Below are positions 42,699 through 51,109 of a stretch of DNA of 58,690 bases, one piece after another. The notes below the pieces were generated by a model. That model was given only the letters and a program-made list of their open reading frames with translations. It searched no databases and was not told the DNA's origin. Position numbers and translations under genes: made by a program. Positions within the stretch are counted from its first letter, which is position 1; each line of letters begins with the position of its first letter. Source of the DNA: Sphingomonas lycopersici (GTDB lineage Bacteria; Pseudomonadota; Alphaproteobacteria; Sphingomonadales; Sphingomonadaceae); assembly GCF_026130605.1 (NCBI RefSeq), contig NZ_JANFAU010000017.1, positions 1-58,690 of the forward strand, in the 5' to 3' direction.

Positions 42699-42929
42699 AT
42701 GGATTTGAGCTTCGCCGGATTCGACATCAAGGCCGATGCGGCAGTGCCGCTGCCGGTCGATCTCGCGGTGCTGCTTGTGCGGATCGCGGCGCGGCAGGCT
42801 GCCTCGCCGACCGCGATCGCCCAGGCGCAGATGATGCACCAACCGTCGCTCGGCGCGCGTTTTGCGCCAGCCGACGGTGCGTTCAACGGTATTGCCGCCC
42901 GGACGCTGACGGAATGGAGGGACCGGTGA
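42699..42929 (+). CDS. Small hypothetical protein, possibly CtrA-controlled
   Basis: A 76-residue soluble protein (MDLSFAGFDIKADAAVPLPV) with a central amphipathic helix (DLAVLLVRIAARQA) and a C-terminal TLTEWRDR. There is no signal peptide or recognised motif. An AAGG lies seven bases before the ATG, and codon use is like its neighbours, which supports it as a real gene. It sits between mnmA and sciP, downstream of a CtrA-like site. Confidence 0.5.
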   Translation: MDLSFAGFDIKADAAVPLPVDLAVLLVRIAARQAASPTAIAQAQMMHQPSLGARFAPADGAFNGIAARTLTEWRDR

Positions 42930-43037
42930 ACGGCGCGTTTACCGTGCTGCTTAGGCGGCACGCAACAGCCACCCGGTTACGTCATAGTCCCCGTAGTTGG
43001 AGAGGGGGCCCCCCGCCCCGAACCGAAGGTTAAAGTA

Positions 43038-43337
43038 ATGATTGAAAACCAAAAAATCCGCCCTGCAAGGGTCATCGGGCCGCTCGGAGAACCGCTCACG
43101 CTGGAGACTTTGCCGCCCGTCAACACGACGCGCTGGGTGGTCCGGCGGAAGGCCGAAGTGGTCGCTGCGGTGAACGGTGGCTTACTTACGGTGGATGAAG
43201 TCTGCGAGCGTTACGGGCTGACCGTCGAGGAGTTCGCGAGCTGGCAGCGCGCGATCGATCGCTCCGGTATGCCCGGGCTGCGCGTGACGCGGATTCAACA
43301 TTACCGGTCGCTCTACGAGCGCCAGCAGAAATATTGA
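43038..43337 (+). CDS. sciP: SciP homologue (DUF1153, CtrA-pathway transcription regulator)
   Basis: A 99-residue protein with the features of SciP: MIENQKI at the start, VIGPLGEPLTLETLPP, then WVVRRKAEVVAAVNGGLLT, and a helix-turn-helix (VDEVCERYGLTVEEFASWQ) followed by LRVTRIQHYR. In Caulobacter, SciP acts in G1 by binding CtrA and DNA to block transcription of CtrA targets such as flagellar and cell-cycle genes. Here it is monocistronic, with AAGG in GAAGGTTAAAG before the ATG and a long hairpin after it. Confidence 0.9.
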   Translation: MIENQKIRPARVIGPLGEPLTLETLPPVNTTRWVVRRKAEVVAAVNGGLLTVDEVCERYGLTVEEFASWQRAIDRSGMPGLRVTRIQHYRSLYERQQKY

Positions 43338-43374
43338 GATCACCCGATCCGGCCGGGCGGCCGGATAAGTGAGC

Positions 43375-43446
43375 GGCGCCGGCGTCGTTCCTTCGCCCTT
43401 CCCAACGGACAGCAACCGGGGAGGGCGAAGGAAGGGGGCCGGCGCC
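43375..43446. repeat. 72-bp long hairpin after sciP
   Basis: GGCGCCGGC at the left end and GCCGGCGCC at the right end flank further pairing (TTCCTTCGCCCT with AGGGCGAAGGAA) around a loop of about 14 bases. The pairing covers about 24 of 29 positions. It lies between sciP and the GlsB-like gene and may end sciP transcription or be a dispersed element. Confidence 0.6.
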
Positions 43447-43558
43447 GTCTTATTGCCCGGGCATCATGCGCCAGCCGGAACAAAGAAGGCCCATCGGCAT
43501 TTACTTGATCAGGTAAGGCAGCCCGGCGCTCGCCGGGCGAAAGCTTGGGAGTAGTGCC

Positions 43559-43816
43559 ATGGGTATCATTCTTTGGCTGATCGTCGGCGGCGTTATCGGG
43601 TGGCTCGCGAGCATCATCATGCGGACCGATGCGCAACAGGGGATTTTCCTCAACGTCGTGGTCGGCATCATCGGCGCGTTCATCGGCGGGCTGATCTTCT
43701 CCGGCGGCAATTTCGGCCAGACCGGGCTGTCGGTCTATTCGTTCCTCGTCTCGCTGCTCGGCGCGGTGGTCCTGCTCGGGATCGTCAACCTCGTCCGCCG
43801 CGGGTCGGTGCGCTGA
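43559..43816 (+). CDS. GlsB/YeaQ/YmgE-family stress-response membrane protein
   Basis: An 85-residue protein with three glycine-rich membrane helices: IILWLIVGGVIGWLASII, NVVVGIIGAFIGGLIF and FLVSLLGAVVLLGIVNLV. This matches the Transgly_assoc/GlsB family of small stress-induced membrane proteins, whose function is not established. GGGAG precedes the ATG by eight bases, and a GC-rich hairpin precedes that. A clear terminator follows at 43848. Confidence 0.92.
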   Translation: MGIILWLIVGGVIGWLASIIMRTDAQQGIFLNVVVGIIGAFIGGLIFSGGNFGQTGLSVYSFLVSLLGAVVLLGIVNLVRRGSVR

Positions 43817-43847
43817 TCCGTTACTGACGCAAACATCGTCAAACGAA

Positions 43848-43883
43848 ACGGCCGCCCGAGCGATCGGGCGGCCGTGTGTTTTT
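43848..43883 (+). terminator. Rho-independent terminator of the GlsB-like gene
   Basis: Perfect 12-base stem ACGGCCGCCCGA / TCGGGCGGCCGT around GCGA, followed by GTGTTTTTG. It starts 31 bases after the stop codon of the GlsB-like gene. Confidence 0.85.
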
Positions 43884-44000
43884 GATGTGGCGAGCCCGCC
43901 GCCTTAGATCTTTGCGTCCTCGCGAAGGCGGGGACCGGGTCTGAGCTCCCGCCTTCGGTCAGATAGGCGTCGCCAAAGGCTTCCGACGTCGTCATCCTTT

Positions 44001-44084
44001 CGTCATACCGGACTTGATCCGGCATCCAGGGCAACAGGCGATATCGCTCGTGGCTCTGGATGCCGGGTCGAGCCCGGCATGACG
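44001..44084. repeat. 84-bp palindromic element, second repeat family
   Basis: Arms 44001-44029 and 44056-44084 pair with four mismatches. They contain CCGGACTTGATCCGGCATCC and its counterpart and share the core of the short element at 36403. It lies between the GlsB-like gene and the SIMPL gene, in a gap of nearly 300 bases that holds only this repeat and the terminator. Confidence 0.8.
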
Positions 44085-44113
44085 ACTGAAGGGCAAGTTC
44101 GACTGGCGCGCGC

Positions 44114-44836
44114 TTATTGCAGCAGGAAGCGCACGCCGAGCGTCACCGACAGTTCGGTTTCGCCGGCGACGATCGGGGTTTCCGCCATATCGGCCTTGGC
44201 GGCGCGTATATAGGCGACCGGCGGACGCGGCGAGCCGCCGTCATTCTCGCCACTTTCGTTGATCGACACGATCCGCACGACGCGCAACCCCGCCGCCTTG
44301 GCATAAAGCTCGGCGCGGGTGCGCGCGGTCTTCACCGCCTCGGCGCGCGCCTCGTCGAGCGCGGCGCCGGGCTTGTCGATCGACATCGACGGCCCGTCGA
44401 TCTGGTTGGCGCCCGCCTTGACCAAGGCGTCGAGCGCGGCGCCGCTCTTGGCGATATCGCGGAACTTCACCGAAACGTTGTTGCTCGCCTGATAGCCGGT
44501 GATCACCGGCGCCTCATTCTGCTGATAGCGATATTGCGGCGAGAGCCCGACGCTGCTCGTCATGATGTCGCGCTCGGCGATCCCGGCCGCCTTGAGCGCC
44601 TGGATCACGCGGGTCATCCGCGCGGCATTTTCGCTCAGCGCGGCGGCGGCGGTCGGCGCCTGGGTCACCACCCCGGCGCGAATCGTCGCGATGTCGGGGG
44701 TGCGGCTGACCTGGCCGGTAGCCGTGATATCGAGCAACGTCCCGTCGGGCAGGATCGCGGGCGTGGCGGCCTGCGCCAGCGCCGGGGTGGCGGCCGCGCA
44801 GGCGGCGAGCGTCACGAGGGAAAAGATTAGACGCAT
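44114..44836 (-). CDS. Exported SIMPL-domain protein (DUF541)
   Basis: A 240-residue protein with a signal peptide (MRLIFSLVTLAACAAATPALA) and a SIMPL domain, recognisable from LDITATGQVSRTPDIATIRAG, ALKAAGIAERDIMTSSVGL, GYQASNNVSVKFRD and RAEAVKTARTRAELYAKAAGL. Bacterial members are periplasmic or envelope proteins of unclear function. I choose the ATG at 44836 because it begins the signal peptide and has GGGAG ten bases upstream. Confidence 0.9.
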   Translation of the reverse strand: MRLIFSLVTLAACAAATPALAQAATPAILPDGTLLDITATGQVSRTPDIATIRAGVVTQAPTAAAALSENAARMTRVIQALKAAGIAERDIMTSSVGLSPQYRYQQNEAPVITGYQASNNVSVKFRDIAKSGAALDALVKAGANQIDGPSMSIDKPGAALDEARAEAVKTARTRAELYAKAAGLRVVRIVSINESGENDGGSPRPPVAYIRAAKADMAETPIVAGETELSVTLGVRFLLQ

Positions 44837-45038
44837 AGATTGCAAAGCTCCCGTGAAAATCACTTGCTGCGACGAGCTGTGGCAGAGCTTCGATCAACCG
44901 GGGATGAACGGCCCCAGCCTCAATTCCGCCACCTCGATCGGGCATTTGCGGGGGCACTTGAGTGCGGTGATTTATTCCGATAATACAGCGCCGAGGTAAA
45001 TGAGGCGATCAGGGCGCCGGGACGGGGAAGTGAGCCGA

Positions 45039-46226
45039 ATGAATTACGAATCCGGCAGTCTGGGCGGCGAGCGGCTGGCGATCGAGGGGCCGGATACCCG
45101 CGCGCGCAATCGGCGCCGCTGGATCATCGGCGGCGCGCTCGCGCTCGTGCTGGCGGGCGGCGGCGGTTATGCGCTGACGCATCGCGGCGGCGACGCGCCC
45201 GCCATGTCGCCGGCCGATCAGGCGCCGACCGTCACCGTGATGGTGCCGGGCAGCGGATCGGTCGCGCGCCAGATCAACGCCACCGGGTCGCTCGCCGCCA
45301 AGCGCGAGATGCCGGTCGGCGTCGCGGGCGAAGGCGGGATGGTGACCCGCGTGCTGGTCGAGCCGGGGCAGTGGGTCGCGGCGGGCGAAGTGCTCGCGGT
45401 GGTCGACCGCTCGGTGCAGGCGCAGACCGCGGCGAGCCTCAATGCGCAGATCGGCGTCGCACGATCGGATCTGGTGCTCGCCCAGCAGGAGCTCGAGCGC
45501 GCGCAGCAGCTCGTCGGGCGCGGGTTCATCAGCCAGGCCGACGTGCAGCGCCGCATCGCGACGCGCGATGCCGCCGCCGCGCGGCTCAAGGTGGCGCAGG
45601 CCACCGCCGCCGAGCAGGGCGCGCGCAACCGCCGGCTCGATATCCGCGCGCCGGAAGCGGGGCTGATCCTGACGCGGCAGGTCGAACCGGGGCAGATCAT
45701 CGGCGCGACCACCGGCACCCTGTTCCGCATGGCCAAGGGCGGCGAGATGGAGATGCGCGCGCAGCTCGCCGAGGCCGATCTCGCCAAGGTCCGCGTCGGC
45801 GACGGCGCCACCGTCACCCCGGTCGGCGAATCGCGCTCCTTCTCCGGGCATGTGTGGCAGGTGTCGCCGGTGATCGATCCGCAGACGCGGCAGGGCATCG
45901 CGCGCATCCAGCTTTCCTACGATCCGGCGCTCCGCCCGGGCGGTTTCGCCTCGGCGACGCTGATCGGCGGGGCGAGCAACGAGCCGCAATTGCCGCAATC
46001 GGCGATCCTGAGCGACGATCGCGGCAATTTCGTCTATATCGTCGGCAAGGACAACAAGGTGGAGCGGCGCAACGTTCGGCTCGGCACCGTCACCGATCGC
46101 AACGTCGCGATCGCCGAGGGGCTGACGGGCAACGAGCGCGTGATCCGTTCCGCCGGTGCTTTCCTCAATCCGGGGCAAAAGGTCGTCCCGGTCGTGGAAA
46201 AGGGCACCGAGAAAGCCAAAGGCTGA
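45039..46226 (+). CDS. RND efflux periplasmic adaptor (membrane fusion protein)
   Basis: A 395-residue adaptor. After an arginine-rich N-terminus comes one membrane helix (WIIGGALALVLAGGGGYAL), then the lipoyl-like VLVEPGQWVAAGEVLAVVD, a short coiled coil (VLAQQELERAQQLVGRGFI) and barrel domains. The final part PQSAILSDDRGNFVYIVG resembles AcrA/MexA-type adaptors. ATG 45039 lies after GGGGAAG; an earlier ATG at 45000 would add 13 residues. It is seven bases upstream of its pump gene. Confidence 0.92.
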   Translation: MNYESGSLGGERLAIEGPDTRARNRRRWIIGGALALVLAGGGGYALTHRGGDAPAMSPADQAPTVTVMVPGSGSVARQINATGSLAAKREMPVGVAGEGGMVTRVLVEPGQWVAAGEVLAVVDRSVQAQTAASLNAQIGVARSDLVLAQQELERAQQLVGRGFISQADVQRRIATRDAAAARLKVAQATAAEQGARNRRLDIRAPEAGLILTRQVEPGQIIGATTGTLFRMAKGGEMEMRAQLAEADLAKVRVGDGATVTPVGESRSFSGHVWQVSPVIDPQTRQGIARIQLSYDPALRPGGFASATLIGGASNEPQLPQSAILSDDRGNFVYIVGKDNKVERRNVRLGTVTDRNVAIAEGLTGNERVIRSAGAFLNPGQKVVPVVEKGTEKAKG

Positions 46227-46233
46227 TAGCGCC

Positions 46234-49200
46234 ATGAGCTTCCGCAATATCTCCGCCTGGTCGATCCGGAACCCGGTTCCTTCGATCGTGCTGTTCTGCA
46301 TGCTGACGGTGGCCGGCATCGTCAGCTTCATCCGCATGGACATCAACCAGGATCCGGACATCGAATTCCCGGCGGTGACGGTGGAGATCTCGCAGCCGGG
46401 CGCGGCGCCGAGCGAGCTCGAAACGCAGGTGACGCAGCGGGTCGAGGCGGCGGTGCGCTCGGTCGAGGGGATCGACGAGATCCAGTCGTTCGTCAGCGAG
46501 GGCAGCTCGACCACCTTCGTCCAGCTCGACATCGGCACCCCGATCGATCGCGCGGTGAACGAGGTGCGCGACGCGGTGGTGCAGATCCGCTCCAACCTGC
46601 CCGAAGGCATTCTGGAGCCGCAGATCACCCGCGTGAAGGCCAACGACAATGATGTCGGCAGCTATTCCGCGATCGCCAGCGACATGACGATCGAGCAGCT
46701 TTCCTGGTACATCGACAATACGGTGGCCAAGGAGCTGCTCTCCGTCCCCGGGCTGAGCAAGGTCGAGCGCAACGGCGGGGTCGATCGCGAGATCCGCGTG
46801 ATTCTCGATCCGGCCAAGCTCGCCGCATTCGGGCTCACCGCGAGCCAGATCAACCAGCAGCTCCGCCAGGTGAACCTGAACGCCGCGGGGGGGCGCTCCG
46901 AAATCGCCGGGGCGGAACAATCGCTGCGCGTGCTCGGCAACGCGCGCAACGCTTACGAACTCGGCCAGACGCAGATCTCGGTCGGCGACGGGCGGACGGT
47001 CAAGCTCGCCGACGTCGCGACGGTGCGCGATCTCTATGCCGAGCAGCGCACCGCCGCGGCGGTCGACGGCCGCCCGGTGCTGAGCTTCGATTTCAAGCGC
47101 GCCAAGGGCTATTCCGACGTCACCGTGTTCCGCGAGGCCAAGGCCAAGCTGGAGATGCTGGAGAAGCGCAACCCCAAGGTGCATTTCCAGCTGCGCTACG
47201 ACGGCTCCAAATATGCGCTGGAGCAATATAAAAGCGCGATCCACGCGATGCTCGAGGGCGCCGCGCTGGCGGTGCTGATCGTCTTCCTGTTCCTGCGCGA
47301 TACGCGCGCGACGATGATCTCGGCGCTCGCGATCCCCTTGTCGGCGATCCCGGCCTTCTGGTTCATGGATCTGATGGGCTTCTCGCTCAACGGGATGACG
47401 CTGCTCGCGCTCAGCCTCGTCGCCGGGGTGCTGGTCGACGACGCGATCGTCGAGATCGAGAATATCGTGCGCCACATGCGGATGGGCAAAACCGCCTATC
47501 AAGCGGCGATCGACGCAGCGGACGAGATCGGTCTCGCGGTGCTGGCGACGACGATGGCGATCGTCGCGGTGTTCCTGCCGGTCGGGCTGATGCCGGGGAT
47601 TTCGGGGCAGTTCTTCCGCAACTTCGGTCTCACCGTCGTCGTCGCGGTGCTGATGAGCCTTGCCGTCGCGCGGCTCATCACCCCGATGATCGCGGCTTAT
47701 TTCCTCAAGGCCGGGGGCCACGCCACGCATGGCGAAGGCTGGCTGATGGACGTCTATCTCAAGGTGCTGCACTGGACGATGGACACCGGTCGCGCGCCGG
47801 CGATCCGCGCGCAGGGCGGCCTCAAGCGGCTGACCGGCTATTTCCGCGATCATCGCCTGTGGGTGATCGGGATGGGGGTCGGCGCCTTCCTGCTGACGAT
47901 CGTCTGCTTCGGGCTGATCCCGATGCAGTTCCAGCCGGCGATCGACGACGAGCGCTCCGCGGTGACGATCACGATGGCGCCGGGCTCGACGCTGGCGCAG
48001 ACGCAGGAGACGGTCGACAAGGTCGTCGCGCTGCTGCGCAAACAGCCCGACGTGCGGAGCGTCTACAGCCGCACCGCGGTCGGCTCGGGCCGCGTCACCG
48101 CGCAGTTCAAGGACCACAAGTCGATGACCTCGACCGCGTTCGAGCGCAGCCTGGCGCCCGAACTGGCCAAGATCCCCGACGCGCGGGTCAATTTCCAGTC
48201 GCAGTTCGGCTGGGGCGAGAATAACCGCGACGTCTCGATCACGCTGGGCGGCGACGATCCGGCGCAGTTGCGGCAGACCGCGGATCAATTGGTCAACGAG
48301 ATGACCAAGATTCCGGGGCTGATCGCGCCGCGCATCGCCGGCGGGCTCAACCGGCCCGAGATCGTGATCAAGCCGCGGCTCGATCTTGCCGCCAATCTCG
48401 GGGTGACGACCGCGGCATTGTCCAACGCGATCCGCATCGCGACGATCGGCGACATCGATCAGAACAGCGCCAAATTCTCGTTGAGCGACCGCCAGGTGCC
48501 GATCCGCGTCGCGCTCGATCAATCGTCGCGCACCGAACTCGCCACGATCCAGAACCTGCCGGTGCAGACGCTGACCGGCGGGTCGGTGCCGCTGTCGGTG
48601 GTGGCGGATATCGGCTTCGGCTCGGGGCCGACCAAGATCAACCGCCTCAACCAGCAGCGCCAGCTGACGATTGGCGCCGACCTCTCCTCGGGGCTGGTGC
48701 TCAGCAATGCGATGAAACAGGTCAATGCGCTGCCGACGCTGCGCAACCTGCCGATCGGCATCCAGCGGGTCAGCGTCGGCCAGGCGAAATGGCAGATGGA
48801 GATGCTGACCAACTTCATCTTCGCGGTGATCGCGGGGGTGTTCCTGGTCTTCTCGGTGCTGGTGCTGCTCTATCGCCGGCTGCTGCCGCCGCTGGTCAAC
48901 ATGGGGTCGCTGCTGCTCGCGCCGCTGGGCGGGCTGATCGCGCTGCTGATCGTCGGCGATCCCTTGTCGATGCCGGTGTTCATCGGGCTGCTGATGCTGC
49001 TCGGCATCGTCGCCAAGAATTCGATCCTGCTGATCGACTTCGCGCTGGAGGAGATCATGAAGGGCGTGCCGGTGCACGATGCGATCATCGACGCCGGGCA
49101 CAAGCGCGCGCAGCCGATCGTGATGACCACCGTGGCGATGGTCGCCGGGATGGTGCCGACCGCCTTGTCGCTGTCGGGCGACGGATCGTGGCGCGCGCCG

Positions 49201-49449
49201 ATGGGGATCGTGGTGATCGGCGGGCTGACGCTGTCGACGCTGCTGACCCTGCTGATCGTTCCCGCGGCGTTCAGCCTCGCGATCGGGATCGAGCGGCGGG
49301 TGGGGCCGTGGATCGGCCGGCGCCTGCTGACCTATCGTCCGGGCGACGGCGATCGACCCGCGATCGATCACGTTCCCGGCGGCGGCCCGCTCCCCGCCCC
49401 GCAGGGCCGGATCGGCTTCCACGACGACGATCCGCAGCCGGCGGAGTGA
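46234..49449 (+). CDS. RND efflux transporter permease (AcrB/MexF-like)
   Basis: A 1071-residue inner-membrane proton-driven pump. N-terminal SFRNISAWSIRNPVPSIVLF, then the porter domain, and the membrane signature LVAGVLVDDAIVEIENIVRH holding the proton-relay Asp pair. A second half repeats the plan with LLMLLGIVAKNSILLIDFAL. About 12 membrane helices and two large periplasmic loops match the HAE1/HME-like class. The substrate is unknown. No outer-membrane factor follows, so it must share a TolC-type protein encoded elsewhere, possibly the one at 36935. Confidence 0.95.
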   Translation: MSFRNISAWSIRNPVPSIVLFCMLTVAGIVSFIRMDINQDPDIEFPAVTVEISQPGAAPSELETQVTQRVEAAVRSVEGIDEIQSFVSEGSSTTFVQLDIGTPIDRAVNEVRDAVVQIRSNLPEGILEPQITRVKANDNDVGSYSAIASDMTIEQLSWYIDNTVAKELLSVPGLSKVERNGGVDREIRVILDPAKLAAFGLTASQINQQLRQVNLNAAGGRSEIAGAEQSLRVLGNARNAYELGQTQISVGDGRTVKLADVATVRDLYAEQRTAAAVDGRPVLSFDFKRAKGYSDVTVFREAKAKLEMLEKRNPKVHFQLRYDGSKYALEQYKSAIHAMLEGAALAVLIVFLFLRDTRATMISALAIPLSAIPAFWFMDLMGFSLNGMTLLALSLVAGVLVDDAIVEIENIVRHMRMGKTAYQAAIDAADEIGLAVLATTMAIVAVFLPVGLMPGISGQFFRNFGLTVVVAVLMSLAVARLITPMIAAYFLKAGGHATHGEGWLMDVYLKVLHWTMDTGRAPAIRAQGGLKRLTGYFRDHRLWVIGMGVGAFLLTIVCFGLIPMQFQPAIDDERSAVTITMAPGSTLAQTQETVDKVVALLRKQPDVRSVYSRTAVGSGRVTAQFKDHKSMTSTAFERSLAPELAKIPDARVNFQSQFGWGENNRDVSITLGGDDPAQLRQTADQLVNEMTKIPGLIAPRIAGGLNRPEIVIKPRLDLAANLGVTTAALSNAIRIATIGDIDQNSAKFSLSDRQVPIRVALDQSSRTELATIQNLPVQTLTGGSVPLSVVADIGFGSGPTKINRLNQQRQLTIGADLSSGLVLSNAMKQVNALPTLRNLPIGIQRVSVGQAKWQMEMLTNFIFAVIAGVFLVFSVLVLLYRRLLPPLVNMGSLLLAPLGGLIALLIVGDPLSMPVFIGLLMLLGIVAKNSILLIDFALEEIMKGVPVHDAIIDAGHKRAQPIVMTTVAMVAGMVPTALSLSGDGSWRAPMGIVVIGGLTLSTLLTLLIVPAAFSLAIGIERRVGPWIGRRLLTYRPGDGDRPAIDHVPGGGPLPAPQGRIGFHDDDPQPAE

Positions 49450-49464
49450 GGCGAGCGGGCCCGT

Positions 49465-49623
49465 CACCCCGGCCTTGTGCCGGGGGCCACCGGGCAGCAA
49501 GAGCCTCGTGCGTTTGATCGGGATCCAGATCGAGCCGCCCCTTGTGTTCCTGCCAGGGCGGGAGCCCAGACTAGGTCCCCGTCTTCGCGGGGACACAAGA
49601 AGGGGACCCCGAGGGCCGGGGTG
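49465..49623. repeat. Nested degenerate palindromic repeats in a 315-base non-coding gap
   Basis: The gap 49450-49764 has no gene I can support. It holds outer arms CACCCCGGCC (49465-49474) and GGCCGGGGTG (49614-49623), middle arms with CCCCTTGTGT and ACACAAGAAGGGG, and a central hairpin GTCCCCG...CGGGGAC (49575-49594). This looks like a mosaic of dispersed repeats. The remaining 140 bases up to the next gene show nothing clear beyond a likely promoter. Confidence 0.6.
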
Positions 49624-49764
49624 GATCGGAATTCGCGCACGATGCTCTAGGCCCGCGGTGCCGCGGCGCCGGAAGGCCGGGTTGACGGCCGGGATGCTCG
49701 CCTCTCTCTATCGCCCGCGAACGAACGGCTTGAACAAAGCCACGACTTGGGGATTGTTTCGGGT

Positions 49765-51030
49765 ATGATCCCGATCGTCCGCCGGCGGCCGCCTCACGAA
49801 CGCATTCCCGCCGGGCTGGTGCGGATGCGGGTGGTCGCGACGGCGATGCTGGTGGTGATGGCGGCGACCTTCCTTGTCGCCCGCGCCGTCGAGCCGCTCC
49901 ATCCCGGCTGGGGCTTCGTCCGTGCCTTTGCCGAAGCGGCGATGGTCGGCGGGCTGGCCGACTGGTTCGCGGTGACCGCCCTGTTCCGCCACCCGCTCGG
50001 GCTGCCGATCCCGCATACCGCGATCATTCCGCGCAACAAGGATCGCATCGGCGACCAGCTCGCGCTGTTCCTGCGCGACAATTTCCTGATCCCGCACGTC
50101 GTCGCGCGGCGGATGCGGCGGATCGATCTCGCCAGCGCCGCGGGGCGCTGGCTGAGCAACCCGACCGCGGGCGGCTCACGCCTGTCGCGCGGCCTGTCGC
50201 GGCTCGCGGTGGAGGTGCTCCAGGCGCTCGATCAGGAACGGCTCGGCGGGATGGTGCGCGGCGCGATGGTCCAGCAGGTGCGCGTGCTCGATCTGTCGCC
50301 GATCCTCGGCCGTGCGCTCGCCGCGGCGATCAGCAAGGATCGCCATTTGCCGGTGCTCGACGGGATCGTCCGCTGGGCCGGGCGCGTCCTTCAGGCGAAC
50401 GAGCCGATCGTCCGCGCGATGGTCCATGACCGCGCGGGGTCGATCCTGCGCTGGACCGGGCTCGACGAGACGCTCGCCAACAAGATCATCGACGGGCTCG
50501 ACAAGATGCTCGCCGACATGGCCGAGGATCGCAACCACCCGTTGCGCGGCAAGGCCGAGGAGGGGCTGATCAAGCTCGCCGACGACCTCCAGCACGACGC
50601 GGCGATGATCGCGCGCGTCGAGCAGCTCAAGCTCGAACTGCTCGAAAATCCCGCGATGCAGGATTGGATCAACGGATTGTGGGAGCAGGCGCGCGCCGCG
50701 ATGCTGCGCGCCGCGCGCGATCCGGAGGCGCTCGTCGCGGGCAAGCTGCGCGAGGCGCTCGACCAGCTCGGGCAGACGCTGCAAAGCGATGTCCGCCTGC
50801 AGCGCACGCTCAACCGCTATGTGCGCCGCGCAGCGGTGGGGACCGCGGCGGATTACGGCGATTCGATCGTCCGGCTGGTATCCGAAACGGTGCGCGGGTG
50901 GGACGCACAGACGATCACCCGCCGGCTGGAGAATGCGGTGGGCAAGGATCTGCAATTCATCCGGATCAACGGCACGCTGGTCGGCGGGCTGGTCGGGCTG
51001 GCGATTCATGCGGTGGATGTCGCGCTATGA
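49765..51030 (+). CDS. DUF445 family membrane protein
   Basis: A 421-residue protein with an N-terminal membrane segment (ATAMLVVMAATFLVARAV) and the DUF445 core EAAMVGGLADWFAVTALFRHPLG, then NKDRIGDQLALFLRDNFL. A long helical region follows and a C-terminal membrane helix (INGTLVGGLVGLAIHAVDV) ends it. Function of the family is unknown. ATG 49765 is chosen over an upstream TTG. It lies 79 bases before the Mla operon, on the same strand. Confidence 0.92.
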   Translation: MIPIVRRRPPHERIPAGLVRMRVVATAMLVVMAATFLVARAVEPLHPGWGFVRAFAEAAMVGGLADWFAVTALFRHPLGLPIPHTAIIPRNKDRIGDQLALFLRDNFLIPHVVARRMRRIDLASAAGRWLSNPTAGGSRLSRGLSRLAVEVLQALDQERLGGMVRGAMVQQVRVLDLSPILGRALAAAISKDRHLPVLDGIVRWAGRVLQANEPIVRAMVHDRAGSILRWTGLDETLANKIIDGLDKMLADMAEDRNHPLRGKAEEGLIKLADDLQHDAAMIARVEQLKLELLENPAMQDWINGLWEQARAAMLRAARDPEALVAGKLREALDQLGQTLQSDVRLQRTLNRYVRRAAVGTAADYGDSIVRLVSETVRGWDAQTITRRLENAVGKDLQFIRINGTLVGGLVGLAIHAVDVAL

Positions 51031-51109
51031 GTAAATTCCCGCGCCGCGCCGCCCGCCCGGCCCTCCAAACGCTTGCCGTTGTCGGCACTTTCCCGCAAGA
51101 AAGCCGGTG

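Noticed and set aside
46165..49596. Very long open frame on the minus strand opposite the RND pump gene
   Set aside because: Its translation is rich in His, Asp and Arg without any domain, the usual mirror of a GC-rich gene; the + strand carries a full RND transporter.
49475..49768. 97-codon frame in the gap before the DUF445 gene
   Set aside because: It is made of palindromic repeat sequence and lacks a ribosome site or recognisable protein features.
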